Notes: a model not told the origin generated them from the sequence alone. A stretch of DNA of 64,000 nt from Enterococcus viikkiensis (GCF_005405345.1 NZ_BJDW01000009.1:62001-126000), one strand, 5' to 3'. Shown: positions 8,820 to 17,400, counted from the first letter of the stretch. Made by a program: numbers and translations.

Positions 8820-9170
8820 ATGAATCAAAAGACAATGAAAATCATGCAACAAGAAGTTGATGATTATATTCAACAGTTTAAGGCAGGTTATTTTTTCCCG
8901 TTAGGTCAAATGGCTCGTTTGACCGAAGAAGTCGGAGAACTAGCTCGTGAGATCAATCATTATTATGGCGAGAAAAGCAAAAAAGCATCAGAGAAACCGA
9001 AGACCGTTGAAGAAGAATTAGGCGATGTTTTATTTGTCACGATTATTATGGCTAACTCTTTAGGGATTGATTTAACGGAGGCTTTTGATCGGAATATGAA
9101 TAAATTTAATCAGCGGGATCGTTACCGCTTTGAACGAAAAGATGGTCAGACGGAAGGTGACGAAGAATGA
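8820..9170 (+). CDS. MazG-like nucleotide pyrophosphohydrolase (YpjD type)
   Basis: Protein of 116 residues with the all-alpha NTP pyrophosphatase motifs: EEVGELAREI, then EEELGDVLFVTIIMAN. The paired ExxE and ExxD acidic residues bind Mg2+. Enzymes of this short class hydrolyse NTPs or dNTPs to monophosphates and are thought to cleanse the nucleotide pool. The ATG at 8820 follows TTTGAGGTGG. A TTG three bases earlier is unlikely. The stop overlaps the cca start by 4 nt (ATGA), indicating translational coupling. Confidence 0.9.
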   Translation: MNQKTMKIMQQEVDDYIQQFKAGYFFPLGQMARLTEEVGELAREINHYYGEKSKKASEKPKTVEEELGDVLFVTIIMANSLGIDLTEAFDRNMNKFNQRDRYRFERKDGQTEGDEE

Positions 9171-10384
9171 GACTAGAAGCCTTGCCATTAGAATTTCAAG
9201 GGGCGATGCCGATTTTACGTAAATTGCAAAATGCTGGCTACGAAGCCTATTATGTGGGAGGTAGCGTTCGTGATATTTTGCTGAACAAACCAATCCATGA
9301 TGTCGACATCGCCACCAGTGCCTTTCCGGCTGAGGTCAAGGAATTGTTTCACAGAACGATCGATGTCGGTATTGATCATGGCACAGTGATGGTTGTCACA
9401 AAGGAGGCTACCTACGAAGTCACTACCTTTCGAACAGAATCAACGTATCAAGATTATCGTCGACCAGATCATGTTGAGTTTGTTCGTTCATTAAAGGAAG
9501 ATTTGAAACGGCGAGATTTCACAATCAATGCATTGGCGGTAGGAATCGATGGGAATGTAATTGATTTATTTGACGGCTTAAGTGATTTGCGTAATAAGGT
9601 CTTGCGGGCAGTGGGGAATCCTTATGAACGTTTCCATGAAGATGCGCTGCGAATGATGCGGGCATTGCGCTTTGTCAGTCATTTAGGATTTACGTTGGAA
9701 CCGGAAACTTTCGAAGCAATTCAAGAATACCATTCATTGTTGGCAAAGATTTCAGTGGAACGAATCAATGTTGAGTTTGTTAAATTGATGATGGGTTCGT
9801 TTCGTGAGGCAGGTCTGCGTTCGTTTGTTGAATCAGAGTGCTATATTTATTGTCCAGGGTTGCGAGAGCATGGTGATGCGCTATTGAATTTTGCTGAGTT
9901 GCGCGGGCCAGCAATCCCAACGGAACGCCAAGCCTGGACCTTATTAATGACGATGCTGAATTTTGGCGAAGAAGAGATTCGACAGTTTATGAAGGAGTGG
10001 AAATGTTCCAATCAGTTGATTCGTGAAGTTAGCCAGATGGTTCCAGCACTGCATTATCGGCTAATCCATGAGTGGGACAATTGGTCTTTGTACCAGCTTG
10101 GCCGAGAATTGGCTTTGTCGGTGGAGTATTTATTGTATTATTTTCAACAGGAACCGAATTTAGCGAAGGTTCGTTTACTGTATCAATATTTACCCATTTT
10201 TTCCTTGAAAGATCTCGCAGTAAAAGGGAACGATCTCATGAGTAACTTTGAGTATCCTCGTGGACCTTGGATCAGTACGACCTTGAAAGCAATGGAGCAA
10301 GAAGTAGTTGAAGGTCATTTAAACAATGAAAAAGCTGTACTTTTGGCCTATGCGACGGATTTTTTGAAAAGGAGAATGATATGA
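9167..10384 (+). CDS. cca: CCA tRNA nucleotidyltransferase
   Basis: Protein of 405 residues of the class II family. The nucleotidyltransferase head shows GGSVRDILL (about residues 31-39) and the catalytic DVDIATSA (about 45-52), then the RRDFTINALA motif (about 117-126) and the RFHEDALRMMRALRF motif (about 154-168). A helical body and tail follow. It adds or repairs the 3' CCA of tRNA. This matters here because the tRNA-Leu in this window does not encode CCA. It overlaps its upstream and downstream neighbours by 4 nt each, forming a tightly coupled three-gene unit. Confidence 0.95.
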   Translation: MRLEALPLEFQGAMPILRKLQNAGYEAYYVGGSVRDILLNKPIHDVDIATSAFPAEVKELFHRTIDVGIDHGTVMVVTKEATYEVTTFRTESTYQDYRRPDHVEFVRSLKEDLKRRDFTINALAVGIDGNVIDLFDGLSDLRNKVLRAVGNPYERFHEDALRMMRALRFVSHLGFTLEPETFEAIQEYHSLLAKISVERINVEFVKLMMGSFREAGLRSFVESECYIYCPGLREHGDALLNFAELRGPAIPTERQAWTLLMTMLNFGEEEIRQFMKEWKCSNQLIREVSQMVPALHYRLIHEWDNWSLYQLGRELALSVEYLLYYFQQEPNLAKVRLLYQYLPIFSLKDLAVKGNDLMSNFEYPRGPWISTTLKAMEQEVVEGHLNNEKAVLLAYATDFLKRRMI

Positions 10385-10743
10385 AGACATTGACCAAAAA
10401 ATATCCAGTGGCAAAGAATCAAACGGCACGTTCAATGGGGTCTGGCGACTTAGAGGTCTTGGCGACCCCTGCGTTAGTGGCCATGATGGAAAATTGTGCA
10501 AAATGTTTGGTTGCTGAAGAGCTTTCAGCGGGACAAACAACGGTTGGATTCAAGATGGATTTGAAGCATCTTGCGCCCAGCGCCATTGGAGCTGAAATCA
10601 AGATAGAAGCCGAGATTACTGATGTTGACGATCAGAAGCTCTCTTTTTCTATTAATGCCTATGATCAAGCGGCATTGATTGGGATAGCCAGCCATCAACG
10701 AGTAATTGTCGAAACGGCAACTTTTTTGAAAAAATTGAAGTAG
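10381..10743 (+). CDS. FlK-like hotdog thioesterase
   Basis: Protein of 120 residues with the hotdog thioesterase pattern of the fluoroacetyl-CoA thioesterase (FlK) family. Thr29 (LATPAL), Glu37 (MENCA) and His63 (KHLAP) are present. Their spacing of 8 and 26 residues equals that of the FlK triad Thr42/Glu50/His76. The real substrate is unknown. Fluoroacetyl-CoA itself is unlikely and a small acyl-CoA is more plausible. It starts inside the cca stop (ATGA overlap), so translation is probably coupled to cca. Confidence 0.85.
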   Translation: MKTLTKKYPVAKNQTARSMGSGDLEVLATPALVAMMENCAKCLVAEELSAGQTTVGFKMDLKHLAPSAIGAEIKIEAEITDVDDQKLSFSINAYDQAALIGIASHQRVIVETATFLKKLK

Positions 10744-10814
10744 AAGCACAACATGTGACCGTTTACTCAAGGTGTGCTAAACTGATTCTAGATTAGTAGT
10801 GAGGAGAATGTAGA

Positions 10815-11267
10815 ATGGCAAGAGAAATGACAGCTTTAAAGTTCTATTTCCGTAATGGGGAAACTTGGACGATTGATCGTCGATATATTGGTGATTTGTG
10901 GATCAAGCAAATTACGACAAGTTTTGGAAGAATTCACGGTAGTGAGTTTGTTGAAATCCATCCGTGTGCGGGCTTCAAGATCGAAATTTATCAAGAAGGC
11001 GACCATGTTCAAACTTCAGACATTAACTTAGGCGGTTTAGAAATGGGAATGTTCGAACGGGCACGTAAATTCGAAGACATCGAACGGATGGAAATTATTT
11101 ACCGTGCAGGACATCCAGATTCCGTTTACTTCCCTTATAAAGACAAAGACACTGAAGGGTTAGACAACGTCTATCAATCAACGAAAGTCTCTGAAAAGAC
11201 CAAGAGCCTTTACATCGTGATTGATCCAACCAAGACGGTTGATGAAGTCTATGGCGAATCATTCTAA
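10815..11267 (+). CDS. Conserved hypothetical protein, 150 residues
   Basis: Not recognised. It is a soluble, mixed alpha/beta-looking protein without signal peptide, membrane segment or known catalytic motif. Notable stretches are YFRNGETWTIDRRYIGDLW near the N-terminus and a conserved-looking HPCAGFKIEI near residue 50. The start is supported by GTGAGGAGAATGTAGA before the ATG. It lies alone between the thioesterase gene and a strong terminator. Sequence character resembles its neighbours, giving no sign of transfer. Confidence 0.75.
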   Translation: MAREMTALKFYFRNGETWTIDRRYIGDLWIKQITTSFGRIHGSEFVEIHPCAGFKIEIYQEGDHVQTSDINLGGLEMGMFERARKFEDIERMEIIYRAGHPDSVYFPYKDKDTEGLDNVYQSTKVSEKTKSLYIVIDPTKTVDEVYGESF

Positions 11268-11274
11268 TAGCACG

Positions 11275-11313
11275 AAGACAAGTATTCTTTTTGAATACTT
11301 GTCTTTTTTTTTT
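11275..11313 (+). terminator. Terminator after the 150-residue protein gene
   Basis: The 13-bp perfect stem AAGACAAGTATTC/GAATACTTGTCTT is followed by nine or more T residues. Confidence 0.95.
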
Positions 11314-11319
11314 AAGTAA

Positions 11320-11400
11320 TTATTAAGGTGCCGTAATAAAAGTAACAATACTCTTGCTAATTTAAGAAGGTACCTGTATTATATATTTAAGTAAGGTGCC
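11320..11400 (+). promoter_or_regulatory. marR promoter with three operator-like repeats
   Basis: A promoter TTGCTA (11354-11359), 17-nt spacer and TATTAT (11377-11382) is visible. The element AAGGTRCC occurs three times: 11325-11332, 11367-11374 (inside the spacer, within AGGTACCT) and 11393-11400 (just after the start region). The first copy sits in a palindrome with TTATTA/TAATAA arms (11320-11339). The arrangement suits autoregulation by the downstream MarR protein. That assignment is inference. Confidence 0.6.
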
Positions 11401-11463
11401 TTTCTAAATGCTTTGCTTCCAATTTCAATTGGAAAACGATTATTTTTAAAGAGGAGAGTTATT

Positions 11464-12045
11464 ATGGAAAACCAAATGAATGAACAATTTATGAAATTAC
11501 AACATGATTTGCATCGCTACTTGCGCAGTCGCGCAGCTAAAAACCATGCGATGGGGCCTCATCGTGGCCAAGGACGTATTTTAGCTTTGTTGAAATTGAA
11601 TCCCGAAATTAGCCAAAAGGAATTAACCTTTGTCCTAGATATGCGTCCACAATCAGTGGGAGAACTATTACAAAAATTAGAAGATAAAGAATGGATCACT
11701 CGTGAAGCTTCTGAAGCGGATCGTCGCGTAATGATTGTTCGGTTAACTGAGTTAGGTAAAGAAGAAGCTGAAAAAGTTTCTAAACGCCCCGATTTTGGCG
11801 AAGAATTATTCGCAGACTTTACTGAAGAAGAGAAAATTGAATGGTCAAGGTTAGTAGAAAAATTGTCCAATACACTAAAAAGTCATTTTTCAGAGGAAGA
11901 GTCTGAAGAAACCTTTGGTGGTGGACGTGAGTTTACTGATCCGAGATTCTCTCACAGAGGAGGTCATCATGGATTTGGTGGCCCACATGGTCAGGGAACA
12001 AGAAAAGCGCATCATTTTTCTGAATTTGATGGCTTTAACTGGTAA
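11464..12045 (+). CDS. MarR family transcriptional regulator with His/Gly-rich tail
   Basis: Protein of 193 residues. Residues about 1-140 form a MarR winged helix: ISQKELTFVLDMRPQSVGELLQKLE as recognition region, then a DRRVMIVRLTELGKEEAEK wing. The C-terminal 45 residues are unusual for MarR, rich in Gly and His (RGGHHGFGGPHGQ). They could be a metal-binding or flexible tail. The ATG at 11464 follows AGAGGAGAG. The longer frame from 11413 has no SD. It is probably a repressor of its own promoter, given the repeats upstream. The effector is unknown, and the next gene, an ABC-F, is separated by a terminator. Confidence 0.88.
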   Translation: MENQMNEQFMKLQHDLHRYLRSRAAKNHAMGPHRGQGRILALLKLNPEISQKELTFVLDMRPQSVGELLQKLEDKEWITREASEADRRVMIVRLTELGKEEAEKVSKRPDFGEELFADFTEEEKIEWSRLVEKLSNTLKSHFSEEESEETFGGGREFTDPRFSHRGGHHGFGGPHGQGTRKAHHFSEFDGFNW

Positions 12046-12082
12046 TTAATCTTTTTACAATGGATGATCACTTAATTCGAAT

Positions 12083-12121
12083 AAAGTCGTAGAGGAAAAA
12101 TTTCCTTTATGGCTTTTTTTT
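12083..12121 (+). terminator. Terminator of marR
   Basis: A long hairpin AAAGTCGTAGAGGAAA/TTTCCTTTATGGCTTT (G-T pairs included) is followed by a run of T residues. Confidence 0.8.
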
Positions 12122-12159
12122 GTTACAATAACGAAGAGAAATTTTGAGGATGGTTCAAA

Positions 12160-14040
12160 ATGAAAGAATTGAAAGTAACAGAATTATTAAAAACCTTTGG
12201 TGATAAAACGTTATTTGATCGAATCTCTTTTTTGATTCATGAAAAAGATCGGATTGGCTTGATCGGTGTTAATGGCACCGGAAAATCCAGCTTACTAGCC
12301 ATCTTAGCTGGTCGTGACAGCGGAGATGGCGATATTTCCGCTATTGAAAAATCCAGCGATTATCGGATTGGCTATTTAGCACAGGATCAGCAATTTCCCG
12401 CTGAAACAATGGTTCTAGATGCGGTTTTTCAAGGCAATAATCCTTTGATGCAGACCGTGCGAGCGTATGAAAAGGCGTTGCTGCAATTAACTGAGGATAA
12501 CAGCACTGCTGCTCAGCGTCAGTTTACTCTGGCGGAAGAAGCGATGAACAAACAAGATGCCTGGACGGCCGATAGTGAAGCGAAAGCGATTTTAAACAAA
12601 CTAGGCATCGAAAGCTTGGATCAACAGATTGGCCAACTATCAGGTGGTCAGGTGAAGCGTGTGGCTTTGGCGCAAGTGCTGATTGATTCGCCAGATTTAT
12701 TATTGCTGGATGAACCCACCAACCATTTAGATTATGAGGCAATCCAATGGTTGGAAAACTATTTGAAACATTACCAAGGGTCGTTATTAATGGTGACCCA
12801 TGATCGGTACTTTTTAGATCGTGTAACCAATCGCATTTTTGAGCTATCATTTGGTAAGCTGTATGAATACCAGGGAAACTATGAAGCCTACCTTGTTGAA
12901 AAGTCCGAGCGAGATCGAGTGGCGGTTGAACAAGAAGGCAAACGAAAGCAGTTATATAAACAAGAGCTAGCTTGGATGCGAGCAGGGGTGCAAGCACGTA
13001 GCACCAAACAACAGGCGCGAATCAACCGTTTCGAGGATTTGAAGGAAACTCTTCATCAAGTGAAAAGCGATGGACAGATTGAAATGAACATCGCAACCAC
13101 TCGGCTAGGAAAAAAAGTCTTAGAAATGAAGGATGCGTCGTTTACAATTGAAGACAAAAAAATTCTCAGTCATTTCGATTTGTTGGTTCAATCGAAAGAA
13201 CGTTTAGGAATTACCGGGAAAAATGGCGCGGGAAAATCAACGTTGCTAAACCTATTAGCTGGTCGTCTAGCTTTAGATAGCGGTGTACTTGAAATCGGTG
13301 AAACCGTTCGCTTGGCCTATTATACGCAACAAAATGAAGCATTAGATCCAGAAAAACGGATGATCGCTTATTTGCAGGAAGCAGCGGAAGAAGTCAAACA
13401 ACGTGACGGTTCACAAATTGGTGTCGCCGAACTGTTAGAACGTTTCTTATTTCCTCGATTTATGCATGGGACAAAGGTCGGTAAACTATCTGGTGGTGAG
13501 AAGCGGCGACTTTATTTATTAAAGCTGTTGATTCAGCAGCCCAATGTTTTACTATTGGATGAGCCAACAAATGATTTAGATATCGCCACTTTGACAATTT
13601 TAGAAGATTATTTGCAAGATTTTTCTGGTGCAGTCATCACGGTTTCTCATGATCGTTATTTCTTAGACAAAGTAGCTGAAAAATTGTTGATCTTTGAAGG
13701 TAATGGAGAAATTATTTCCTACTTCGGTTCAATTTTAGATTATTTGGCGCAGCAGACACCAACAAAAGAAGAAAAAACGGTTAAAGCAAAACCACAGCCG
13801 CACCCACAAGAACGGAAGAAAAAGCTTTCTTACAATGAGCAAAAAGAATGGTCCACGATCGAAGAAGATATCGCCGCTATGGAAAACAAGCTAGATGAGC
13901 TGACGGAAGCCATGAATCATCAAGGGGATGACTTTACCAAGCTGCAAACCTTGCAAAAAGAATTAGACGAAACAGAAGCCGCATTGGAAGAAAAAATGAC
14001 TCGTTGGGAATATTTAAGTGAGATTGTCGAAGGAAGCTGA
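12160..14040 (+). CDS. ABC-F family ATPase, YfmR/Uup-like
   Basis: Protein of 626 residues with two ABC domains on one chain and no membrane segments, the ABC-F plan. Walker A motifs are GVNGTGKSS (about residues 36-44) and GKNGAGKST. Signature motifs are LSGGQVKR and LSGGEKRR, and Walker B reads LLLLDEPTNHLD and LLLDEPTNDLD. A charged inter-domain linker precedes domain two. A C-terminal coiled coil (about 560-620) is the Uup/YfmR feature. Such proteins act on ribosomes, probably relieving stalled elongation. Nothing specific suggests antibiotic protection. The dfr start is 37 nt downstream. Confidence 0.93.
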   Translation: MKELKVTELLKTFGDKTLFDRISFLIHEKDRIGLIGVNGTGKSSLLAILAGRDSGDGDISAIEKSSDYRIGYLAQDQQFPAETMVLDAVFQGNNPLMQTVRAYEKALLQLTEDNSTAAQRQFTLAEEAMNKQDAWTADSEAKAILNKLGIESLDQQIGQLSGGQVKRVALAQVLIDSPDLLLLDEPTNHLDYEAIQWLENYLKHYQGSLLMVTHDRYFLDRVTNRIFELSFGKLYEYQGNYEAYLVEKSERDRVAVEQEGKRKQLYKQELAWMRAGVQARSTKQQARINRFEDLKETLHQVKSDGQIEMNIATTRLGKKVLEMKDASFTIEDKKILSHFDLLVQSKERLGITGKNGAGKSTLLNLLAGRLALDSGVLEIGETVRLAYYTQQNEALDPEKRMIAYLQEAAEEVKQRDGSQIGVAELLERFLFPRFMHGTKVGKLSGGEKRRLYLLKLLIQQPNVLLLDEPTNDLDIATLTILEDYLQDFSGAVITVSHDRYFLDKVAEKLLIFEGNGEIISYFGSILDYLAQQTPTKEEKTVKAKPQPHPQERKKKLSYNEQKEWSTIEEDIAAMENKLDELTEAMNHQGDDFTKLQTLQKELDETEAALEEKMTRWEYLSEIVEGS

Positions 14041-14077
14041 GTTTCGGCTAAACGAACAAACAGTTAGGAGGAACACT

Positions 14078-14572
14078 ATGCTGGTTGCAATTTGGGCACA
14101 AGATAAAAATGGACTGATTGGAAAGAATAATCGGCTTCCTTGGCATTTGCCAAATGATTTGCGTTTCTTTAAAGAAACTACGTTAAATCACACGCTAGTG
14201 ATGGGACGAAAAACTTTTGAGGGCATGGGTGGACGCCCATTGCCGAATCGTCAAACAATCGTCTTAACACATGATCAAAACTATCCAGCATCGAATGTGA
14301 TCATCATGCATTCGTCAGCGGAGGTTCTGTCTTATGCTGAAAAAAATGACGGGATGACGTTTATTGCAGGCGGATCAGCAATCTATCAAGAATTTCTGCC
14401 GTATTGCCAAAAAATTTATCGGACAGTCATCGATGCTGATTTTGAAGGGGATGCCTATTTTCCCCCCATAGATTGGAAACAGTGGCAGCTAGCTGAAAGT
14501 ACCGTAGGGCAGCAGGATGATAAGAACCTGTATCCCTATCACTTCGAAACCTATCAAAGAATAACTTCTTAA
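14078..14572 (+). CDS. folA: Dihydrofolate reductase
   Basis: Protein of 164 residues, the usual length of chromosomal DHFR. It shows the Met20-loop region GLIGKNNRLPWHLPNDLRFF with the substrate-binding Asp, then MGRKTFEG, LPNRQTIVLTHD and FIAGGSAIYQEF (NADPH site). It reduces dihydrofolate to tetrahydrofolate. The ATG at 14078 has AGGAGGAAC before it. The frame opening at 14018 inside yfmR is ignored. In Firmicutes the gene often follows thyA. Here it follows an ABC-F gene directly. Confidence 0.95.
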   Translation: MLVAIWAQDKNGLIGKNNRLPWHLPNDLRFFKETTLNHTLVMGRKTFEGMGGRPLPNRQTIVLTHDQNYPASNVIIMHSSAEVLSYAEKNDGMTFIAGGSAIYQEFLPYCQKIYRTVIDADFEGDAYFPPIDWKQWQLAESTVGQQDDKNLYPYHFETYQRITS

Positions 14573-14683
14573 TTGCGTAGTTCTTTCAAGATTTATAAAG
14601 AAACTAGCGTGAACCATGATTTATTTCTTCAGGTTTGATATACTGAATCTAATTTGAAAACTGGTGTGGAAAGAAGGATCAGA

Positions 14684-15523
14684 ATGCCAAATGTTAAAAT
14701 TGTAACAGACTCTTCGTGTACAATTGAAAAATCTGTACGTGAGGAATTAAATATCACGGTTATCCCGTTATCAGTGATGATCGACGATGTCGTTTATCCC
14801 GATGATGACGATTTGACTGGTGAAAAATTTATGGAAATGATGGCAAAGGCCAAAAATTTACCAAAAACAAGTCAGCCGCCAATTGGCTATTTTGCTGAAC
14901 TTTATGATGAGCTAGGAAAGGATGGCAGTCCGATCGTTTCGATTCATATGTCTCATACGTTAAGTGGGACAGCAGAGGCCGCTCGTCAAGCAACGTTTTT
15001 AAGCAGCAGCGAGGTAAAGGTCATTGATTGTGGATTTATCGATCAATCACAAGCCTTCCAAGTGATTGAAGCTGCAAAATTAGCAGAAGCTGGCGCTACA
15101 CTTGAAGAGGTTTTAGCCGGTGTGGAACGAGTGAAAAATAATAGTAAATTGTTCATCGGTATCTCATCACTTGATAATCTGGTCAAAGGCGGACGAATCA
15201 GTCGCGTTGCGGGTGTGATCTCAAGTGTATTGAATATGCGTGTAGTAATGGAACTTGAAGATGGTGAATTGTTACCGATTATGAAGGGCCGCGGAAAGAA
15301 AACCTTCAGTAAATGGTTTAGCGCCTTTAAAGATGAATTAAGCAAGGTTGATGTTAAGCAGATCGGCATTTCTTATGCTGGTAAATTAGACTTTGTTGAT
15401 GAAGCTAAGCAAGCACTACAAGAAATGTTCCCAGATATGCACATTCCTGTTTTGCATACCAATCCGATTGTCGCAACTCATACCGGACCAGGGGCGTTTG
15501 CGATTATGTATTATACTGATTAG
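14684..15523 (+). CDS. DegV family fatty-acid-binding protein
   Basis: Protein of 279 residues with the DegV signatures: N-terminal KIVTDSSCTI, then HMSHTLSGT (about residue 87) and the C-terminal THTGPGAFAI. DegV proteins bind a fatty acid between two domains, and several (FakB) present it to the kinase FakA for entry into phospholipid synthesis. No fakA is present in this window. The ATG at 14684 has AAGAAGGATC before it and is preferred over 14654. It ends at a strong terminator. Confidence 0.92.
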   Translation: MPNVKIVTDSSCTIEKSVREELNITVIPLSVMIDDVVYPDDDDLTGEKFMEMMAKAKNLPKTSQPPIGYFAELYDELGKDGSPIVSIHMSHTLSGTAEAARQATFLSSSEVKVIDCGFIDQSQAFQVIEAAKLAEAGATLEEVLAGVERVKNNSKLFIGISSLDNLVKGGRISRVAGVISSVLNMRVVMELEDGELLPIMKGRGKKTFSKWFSAFKDELSKVDVKQIGISYAGKLDFVDEAKQALQEMFPDMHIPVLHTNPIVATHTGPGAFAIMYYTD

Positions 15524-15531
15524 TTGTACCT

Positions 15532-15558
15532 GCCTCTAGTGATAGAGGCGTTTTTTTT
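15532..15558 (+). terminator. Terminator of the degV gene
   Basis: Stem GCCTCTA/TAGAGGC with a 4-nt loop is followed by GTTTTTTTT. Confidence 0.95.
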
Positions 15559-15573
15559 AAAAGGAGCAGATAA

Positions 15574-16434
15574 ATGAAACGATTTACGACAATATTAATT
15601 CCATTTGCAGCAGCAATAGTCACTTTGCTCCTGCTCTTTTTGACCATTCCTAAGGCGGAGTCACGAATTCGCGTCAGCCGTGATGACAGTCAAAACTATA
15701 AACAATCCGTTCATTTAGTAGCCGTTGGGGATTCATTAACGGAAGGCGTTGGGGACGAGACGAAACGCGGCGGTTATGTGCCTCTGGTGGCCGATTCGCT
15801 CCAGCAAAAATATGAACTGTCTTCGGTAGAAAAAGATAATTATGGTGTTTCTGGTGAGCGTAGCGATCAAATTTTAAAACGAGTGAAAAATGACTCTGAT
15901 TTGCGAAACAGTTTAGCGAGTGCCGATCTCATCACGATGACGGTTGGTGGAAATGATCTGTTCCAAGCGTTTCAAAAAAATCTTACCGCTAAAAATGCTA
16001 AGCAATTTGATCGTCCAATAAAAAAATACGGGGAACACGTCGAAAAGATCTTAACAGAGATGCGCGAATTGAATTCAAAGGCGCCGATTTATGTGGTAGG
16101 TATTTACAACCCTTACTATTTAAATTTTCCGGATATTAAAGCGATGCAGACAGTGGTTGATAATTGGAACAAGGAGACAGAGAGAATTACGGAAAAAAAT
16201 TCAAATAGCTTCTTTGTTCCAGTAAATGACTTGCTCTATAAAGGCGTTGCCACAAAGAAAAGCGGTGAGGCCACTGACAGTACCGAAAGTTCCAGTTCGG
16301 AAGTGAAGAATAACGTTTTATACGATGAAGACAATTTTCATCCCAACAACTTGGGGTATCAGTTAATGGCGACTGCGATCCGTGAAAAAATTATGGACAC
16401 GAAAGATTTATGGTTACTAAAGGAGAACAATTAA
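15574..16434 (+). CDS. SGNH/GDSL hydrolase, YpmR-like, exported
   Basis: Protein of 286 residues. An N-terminal hydrophobic helix (about 6-25) acts as signal anchor. The SGNH blocks follow: GDSLTEG with nucleophile Ser54, the oxyanion Gly in NYGVSGERS, GGNDLF, and the DxxH block DNFHPNN. It is an esterase or lipase acting outside the membrane; the substrate is unknown. SD AAAAGGAGCAG precedes the ATG. Its stop overlaps the start of the ypmS-like gene by one base (TAATG), and the same pair occurs in Bacillus (ypmR-ypmS). Confidence 0.92.
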   Translation: MKRFTTILIPFAAAIVTLLLLFLTIPKAESRIRVSRDDSQNYKQSVHLVAVGDSLTEGVGDETKRGGYVPLVADSLQQKYELSSVEKDNYGVSGERSDQILKRVKNDSDLRNSLASADLITMTVGGNDLFQAFQKNLTAKNAKQFDRPIKKYGEHVEKILTEMRELNSKAPIYVVGIYNPYYLNFPDIKAMQTVVDNWNKETERITEKNSNSFFVPVNDLLYKGVATKKSGEATDSTESSSSEVKNNVLYDEDNFHPNNLGYQLMATAIREKIMDTKDLWLLKENN

Positions 16435-17084
16435 TGGAAGAGAATAAAGAAGAAAGACAACCAGAGAAGCGTTCTACTGTCAAAGGAAAAATCAACGGCT
16501 GGAAGATCGCCTTTCTCGTATTGATCGGTATCCTATTAGGTGGGCTAATTTTTACCACAGTTCGAGTCTTTACTGTTCGAGAAACCAACCTTCCCCCAAG
16601 CAGTGAAACGACAGTGCCGAAAGGCTCACCAGTTTTGACAATGAATACGAATAAAAAGAAATTAAATACCGTTATGGCATATTTTTTGAATGATCTACAA
16701 AAAGGCTCAGATGTAAAATATGAGTTTTACTTAGAAAATCAAGCGATGCTTAAGGGCGAGTTCAAAATATTAGGAGCGAACGTCGATTTTTATCTTTACT
16801 TTGATCCGTATGTTATGGATAATGGCAATGTTCAGCTAAAAGCGCGAGACCTATCAATCGGCTCGTTGAATTTACCAGTAAGTCAAGTAATGACAGCCAT
16901 TAAACGAGGGTATAAAATCCCTAAATGGGTAGAAGTTGATCCAAAAGAGCAAACAATCGTCTTGAAATTAAACGAGTTCAAATTAAATAACGGAATGTTT
17001 ATTAAGGCCAATCATATTGATTTGGTTGGCGATGATATTCAATTCAGTTTATATTTACCAAAAGAAAAGAAAGCTGATGACTAG
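16434..17084 (+). CDS. YpmS family protein (DUF2140), membrane-anchored
   Basis: Protein of 216 residues. The N-terminus is cytoplasmic and charged, one membrane helix covers about residues 22-44, and an extracellular beta-rich domain covers about 60-216. Phrases such as NKKKLNTVMAYFLNDLQKG and KYEFYLENQAMLKGEFKILG are typical of DUF2140/YpmS. Function is unknown; the constant pairing with YpmR suggests a shared surface role. The ATG at 16434 is preferred since AAAGGAGAAC precedes it and its first base is the last base of the upstream stop. Confidence 0.9.
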   Translation: MEENKEERQPEKRSTVKGKINGWKIAFLVLIGILLGGLIFTTVRVFTVRETNLPPSSETTVPKGSPVLTMNTNKKKLNTVMAYFLNDLQKGSDVKYEFYLENQAMLKGEFKILGANVDFYLYFDPYVMDNGNVQLKARDLSIGSLNLPVSQVMTAIKRGYKIPKWVEVDPKEQTIVLKLNEFKLNNGMFIKANHIDLVGDDIQFSLYLPKEKKADD

Positions 17085-17126
17085 ACTTTTTTCAAATAGC
17101 AGTGAGAGTCATCGAGGTGAAAAGCA

Positions 17127-17348
17127 TTGAGAAGAAGTTTTTATCATTACATTTTGACGCAACGAGGGCATAATTTACAAGATCCGGTGGAGGTTTTTGC
17201 TAATGATGTCAGTAGAGATATCATGTTCCCGAAACACTCTGAGGACTATCACGAAGTAGCCGATTATTTGGAATTGAACGTAAATTATCTAGCTTCAATG
17301 GATCTATTTGATCAAGTTTGGGAAAAGTATTTAGAAAACAACAAGTAA
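17127..17348 (+). CDS. YozE family protein (UPF0346)
   Basis: Small protein of 73 residues matching YozE/UPF0346: SFYHYILTQRG at the N-terminus, then FANDVSRDIMFPKHSEDYHE and YLELNVNYL. It folds as a small helical SAM-like domain of unknown function. It starts with TTG, supported by GAGGTGAAAAG at optimal distance and by the family N-terminus. It lies 42 nt after ypmS and ends at a terminator. Confidence 0.9.
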   Translation: MRRSFYHYILTQRGHNLQDPVEVFANDVSRDIMFPKHSEDYHEVADYLELNVNYLASMDLFDQVWEKYLENNK

Positions 17349-17353
17349 TTAAT

Positions 17354-17387
17354 AAGGAAAAGTCATTGAGGGCTTTCCCTTTTTTTT
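17354..17387 (+). terminator. Terminator of the yozE-like gene
   Basis: Stem AAGGAAAAGTC/GGCTTTCCCTT (one mismatch) runs into eight T residues. Confidence 0.8.
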
Positions 17388-17400
17388 ATAGCGTGCTATC

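Noticed and set aside
12160-14040. ABC-F gene as an antibiotic-resistance determinant
   Set aside because: The C-terminal coiled coil and core context point to the housekeeping YfmR/Uup group; nothing marks it as a resistance ABC-F.
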